Assembly (NCBI GenBank): GCA_903912275.1
Contig: CAIWGR010000587.1
Span: forward strand, 1 to 7,798
DNA: 7,798 bases
Direction of reading: 5' to 3'
Source: an uncultured delta proteobacterium
Lineage (GTDB): Bacteria; Myxococcota_A; Bradymonadia; REDH01
The notes under the pieces were generated by a model that was not told where the DNA came from, searched no databases, and saw nothing but the letters and a program-made list of their open reading frames with translations. A program made the translations under genes and the position numbers. Shown in pieces: positions 5,509-7,798 of this stretch; position 1 is the stretch's first letter, and each line of letters opens with the position of its first letter.

Positions 5509-7335
5509 CTACCCCGCCCCGACGACCGAAAGCACCTCTTCAAAGGTCGTGTGCCCCGTCGCCAGCTTGCGGATCGCCGACTCACGCAGCGTCACCATCC
5601 CGTTGGCGATGGCCTCGCGCCGGATCACATTGGCATCGGCGCCATCGCTGATCAGCTGCTTGATGCGGCCATCGACCGGCATCACCTCAAATACGCCCGT
5701 CCGGCCATGCATGCCCGTGTGGCGACAGCTCACACACCCCTCGCCATACCAGACCGGGAGCCGCGTCGGCGCATCGGCCGGCAGCGTGATGCCGAGCAGC
5801 GCAATCTGCTCCTCGGTGAGGAAGGTCTGCCGCTTGCAGTTGTCGCAGATGCGCCGGATGAGCCGCTGCGACATCACCCCCACCAGGGTCGAGGCCAGCA
5901 GGAAGTTCGGCACCTTCAGGTCCTGCATCCGGGTGATGGCAGAGGGCGCATCGTTGGTGTGCACGGTGCTCAGGACGAGGTGGCCCGTGAGCGCTGCCTG
6001 CACCGCCATCTGCGCGGTCTCTTCGTCCCGGATCTCGCCCACCATGATGATGTCGGGGTCCTGCCGCAGCACGGTCCGGAGCGCGTTGGCGAAGGTCACA
6101 TCGATCTTCGGCTGCACCAGCGTCTGGTTGAAGGGCTCGTAGACCATCTCGATCGGGTCCTCGACCGTCGTGATGTTCACATCGGGCCCGCTCAGCAGCT
6201 TGAGCGTCGAGTAGAGCGTGGTCGTCTTGCCCGAGCCCGTCTGACCAGTGACCAGAATCAGCCCGGTCGTGTGGCGCAGGAAGGACTTGTAGGCGTTCAG
6301 TTCGGTCTCAAAAAAGCCGAGCCCTTCGAGGTCGAGCAGCAGCGTCTGCGGGTCGAAGATGCGGATGACCACCTTCTCGCCAAAGGCCACCGGCAGTGTC
6401 GAAACACGCAGCTCCGTCTCGCGCCCCTGCAGCTCGGTCTTGAGCCGCCCATCCTGCGGCCGCCGCCGCTCCGCGATGTCCATGCGGGCCAGCGTCTTGA
6501 TGCGCGACACCACAGCGGTGTGGACCACCCGCGGCAGCCGGTAGATGGGGTGCAGGATGCCGTCGATGCGGAGCCGAATCTGCGACTCATCCCGCTTGGG
6601 CTCGATGTGGATGTCGCTCGCCCGCTGCTCAAAGGCATACTTGAGCAGGAACTCTACCGCGTTCACCACATGGCGGTCGCTGGCCTCCACCTCGTCGCCC
6701 GTCGCGGTCAGCTTCACCAGCTGCTCGAGGTTGCCGAGGTCGGTGGTCACGCCGAACGACCGCTCCGCCGCGTTCACAGCGCTCCGGAAGCCATAGACAT
6801 CGTTGATGGTCGTCAGCAGCGTGCTCCGGCTCGCCAGCACCAGCTCAAAGCCGCCCGGGAGCAGCCCGCGAAGCGCCTCCTGCAGGTCGAGCTCAAAGGG
6901 GTTGTCGACCGCCACCACCACCCGACCGCTCTCCAGCTTGGCGATGGGCACGCAGACATGCCGTTTCGCAAAGGGGCGGCTCATGGTCGAGGTGATGAGC
7001 CGCTCGTTAAGCTTCAGCGGGTCGATGCGCACAAACCGCATCCCCACCTCGGCGGCAAAAATCTCCATCAGCCGGTCTTCGTTGAGCGGCCGTCCATCGA
7101 GCCCTGTCAGCGCCGCCGCCTCCACAATCTCCACGGGCGAGGCCGTCGCCACCGCGCCCTGCCGCGACCGCACATCATCTACCCGCCGCCGCAGCGTCTT
7201 CTCGCGCAGCACCCGCTCCTGCCGCATGACATCCTGCTCCTGCTTGGGCGAGATGAGCCCCTGCGTGTGGAGGAGGTTGAGGAGCCAGGCGACCGTGTAG
7301 TCGCGCGCAGTCAGGTTGAGGCGGTTCGTACTCAT
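5509..7335 (-). CDS. GspE/PilB-family type II secretion or type IV pilus ATPase
   Basis: This 608-residue cytoplasmic hexameric motor ATPase would drive pilus or pseudopilus assembly. An N-terminal domain comes first: residues 14-45 contain the helical stretch AWLLNLLHTQGLISPKQ, and 86-182 resemble the N2/MshEN-type region (DPLKLN, SRPFAKRH, AVDNPFE). The catalytic part follows: ASDIHIEP (239-246) and RLRIDGIL (254-261), Walker A GQTGSGKT (364-371), the aspartate-box region VEDPIE (391-396), Walker B DIIMVGEIRD (428-437) with Glu434, and the His box TGHLVLSTVHTND (450-462). Four cysteines (497, 500, 534, 537) form the zinc-binding C-x2-C pair typical of GspE and assembly-type PilB, so it is not a PilT retraction ATPase. 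ATG 7335 is chosen over the TTG at 7371, whose added Arg-rich residues look non-coding; the ribosome site is weak. No platform protein or pilin gene is adjacent, so its partner machine is elsewhere. GspE, PilB and MshE cannot be separated here. Confidence 0.95.
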   Translation of the reverse strand: MSTNRLNLTARDYTVAWLLNLLHTQGLISPKQEQDVMRQERVLREKTLRRRVDDVRSRQGAVATASPVEIVEAAALTGLDGRPLNEDRLMEIFAAEVGMRFVRIDPLKLNERLITSTMSRPFAKRHVCVPIAKLESGRVVVAVDNPFELDLQEALRGLLPGGFELVLASRSTLLTTINDVYGFRSAVNAAERSFGVTTDLGNLEQLVKLTATGDEVEASDRHVVNAVEFLLKYAFEQRASDIHIEPKRDESQIRLRIDGILHPIYRLPRVVHTAVVSRIKTLARMDIAERRRPQDGRLKTELQGRETELRVSTLPVAFGEKVVIRIFDPQTLLLDLEGLGFFETELNAYKSFLRHTTGLILVTGQTGSGKTTTLYSTLKLLSGPDVNITTVEDPIEMVYEPFNQTLVQPKIDVTFANALRTVLRQDPDIIMVGEIRDEETAQMAVQAALTGHLVLSTVHTNDAPSAITRMQDLKVPNFLLASTLVGVMSQRLIRRICDNCKRQTFLTEEQIALLGITLPADAPTRLPVWYGEGCVSCRHTGMHGRTGVFEVMPVDGRIKQLISDGADANVIRREAIANGMVTLRESAIRKLATGHTTFEEVLSVVGAG

Positions 7336-7383
7336 CGCCCGCAGCCTACGACGAGGCCGCAGGCAAGGCAACTTGTGCGGAAG

Positions 7384-7798
7384 CTAGCGCCGCCGCCGCC
7401 GCTGCGTGGCCAGCATCGCGAGCAGTCCAGCCGCCGCGAACAGGCCCGCTTCCGAACCGCCGGCGGAGCAGCCGAAGAGGCCCAACGTCTTCTCACGGGG
7501 CGCCGAACTGCCCTCCACCGCCTCACAATCCGCCCCGTCGCAGACCACGGTTGTTCCGTCGCCATTTCCCGTGTCGCTGCTGCCGGTTGTTCCCGTGTCG
7601 TCCCACGGCAAGACATCACTCGATGTGCCCGTATCAAATCCGCCGCCTCCGCCGCCATCGCACTCCGGTACCTCCGCGACGATCCCGGTGTGGGCGCTGT
7701 TCCAGGCAGAGACCGTCGCTGCGACGCCGCTGCGGGCATCCACCGTCAACACGGGCTCTCCGGCCGCGCTGAGCTGCTGCGCATAGGCGAGCGGCGCC
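7384..7798 (-). CDS. Surface protein with MYXO-CTERM-like sorting tail (N-terminal part outside window)
   Basis: The C-terminal 137 residues of a probably exported protein are visible; the frame is open to the window edge, so the GTG at 7752 is not taken as the start. The first 45 visible residues (APLAYAQQLSAAGEPVLTVD onward) belong to a domain I do not recognise. Next is a Gly/Asp/Thr/Ser-rich linker with six glycines and repeated DTG motifs, plus three cysteines (fragment positions 46, 86 and 91) that could form disulfides. The end is a MYXO-CTERM-like signal: FGCSAGG with Cys110 (bases 7468-7470), a hydrophobic stretch (GLFAAAGLLAMLA) and five terminal arginines. By family knowledge this tail is processed at the Cys by a myxosortase and leaves the protein anchored on the cell surface. 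It lies 48 bases upstream of the GspE/PilB-like gene. The mature function is unknown. Confidence 0.85.
   Translation of the reverse strand, partial: APLAYAQQLSAAGEPVLTVDARSGVAATVSAWNSAHTGIVAEVPECDGGGGGGFDTGTSSDVLPWDDTGTTGSSDTGNGDGTTVVCDGADCEAVEGSSAPREKTLGLFGCSAGGSEAGLFAAAGLLAMLATQRRRRR

Noticed and set aside
7343..7371. TTGCCT and TAGGCT with 17-bp spacing on the minus strand, as a promoter for the GspE/PilB-like gene.
   Set aside because: Both boxes match the consensus poorly, and transcription would begin right at the start codon with no leader.

Overview
The window is very GC-rich, densely coding DNA and most likely comes from a member of the Myxococcota (the old Deltaproteobacteria). The strongest pointer is the gene at the right edge. 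Its C-terminus has the MYXO-CTERM layout: a short Gly-Cys motif, one hydrophobic helix and a terminal run of arginines. That sorting signal is characteristic of myxobacteria. A histone H1-like Lys/Ala/Pro repeat protein and a class II HMG-CoA reductase fit this assignment but do not prove it. I cannot name a genus.

Layout. On the plus strand, bases 1-345 hold the 3' end of a class II HMG-CoA reductase gene (mevalonate pathway). After a 111-base gap comes a 475-residue protein (457-1884) made of lysine-centred tetrads, then a Pro-Ala linker, twelve prolines and a basic tail. From 1881 to the right edge everything is on the minus strand. In transcription order the genes are: a cell-surface protein with a MYXO-CTERM tail (7384 to beyond 7798), a GspE/PilB-type secretion or pilus ATPase (5509-7335), a Ycf46-like AAA+ ATPase (4040-5506), glycerol-3-phosphate dehydrogenase gpsA (2995-4002) and a HupE/UreJ-like membrane protein (1881-2987). 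The gaps are 48, 2, 37 and 7 bases, so they are probably co-transcribed from a promoter beyond the right edge. The two converging gene sets meet with overlapping stop codons at 1881-1884.

How the genes may work together. gpsA makes sn-glycerol 3-phosphate for phospholipids. The HupE/UreJ-like protein is a probable metal-related membrane protein with a periplasmic domain. The GspE/PilB-like ATPase would power a type II secretion or type IV pilus machine encoded elsewhere. In Myxococcus xanthus, MYXO-CTERM proteins are reported to reach the cell surface through the type II secretion system, so the neighbouring MYXO-CTERM protein and GspE-type ATPase may be functionally linked. The role of the Ycf46-like protein here is unknown.

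The most unusual sequence is the repeat protein: from residue 14 to 354 every fourth residue is lysine without a break (86 in a row), and only Ala, Pro, Val, Ser or Thr occur between them. I see no CRISPR array, insertion sequence, tRNA or rRNA, and no stretch over 300 bases without a gene.
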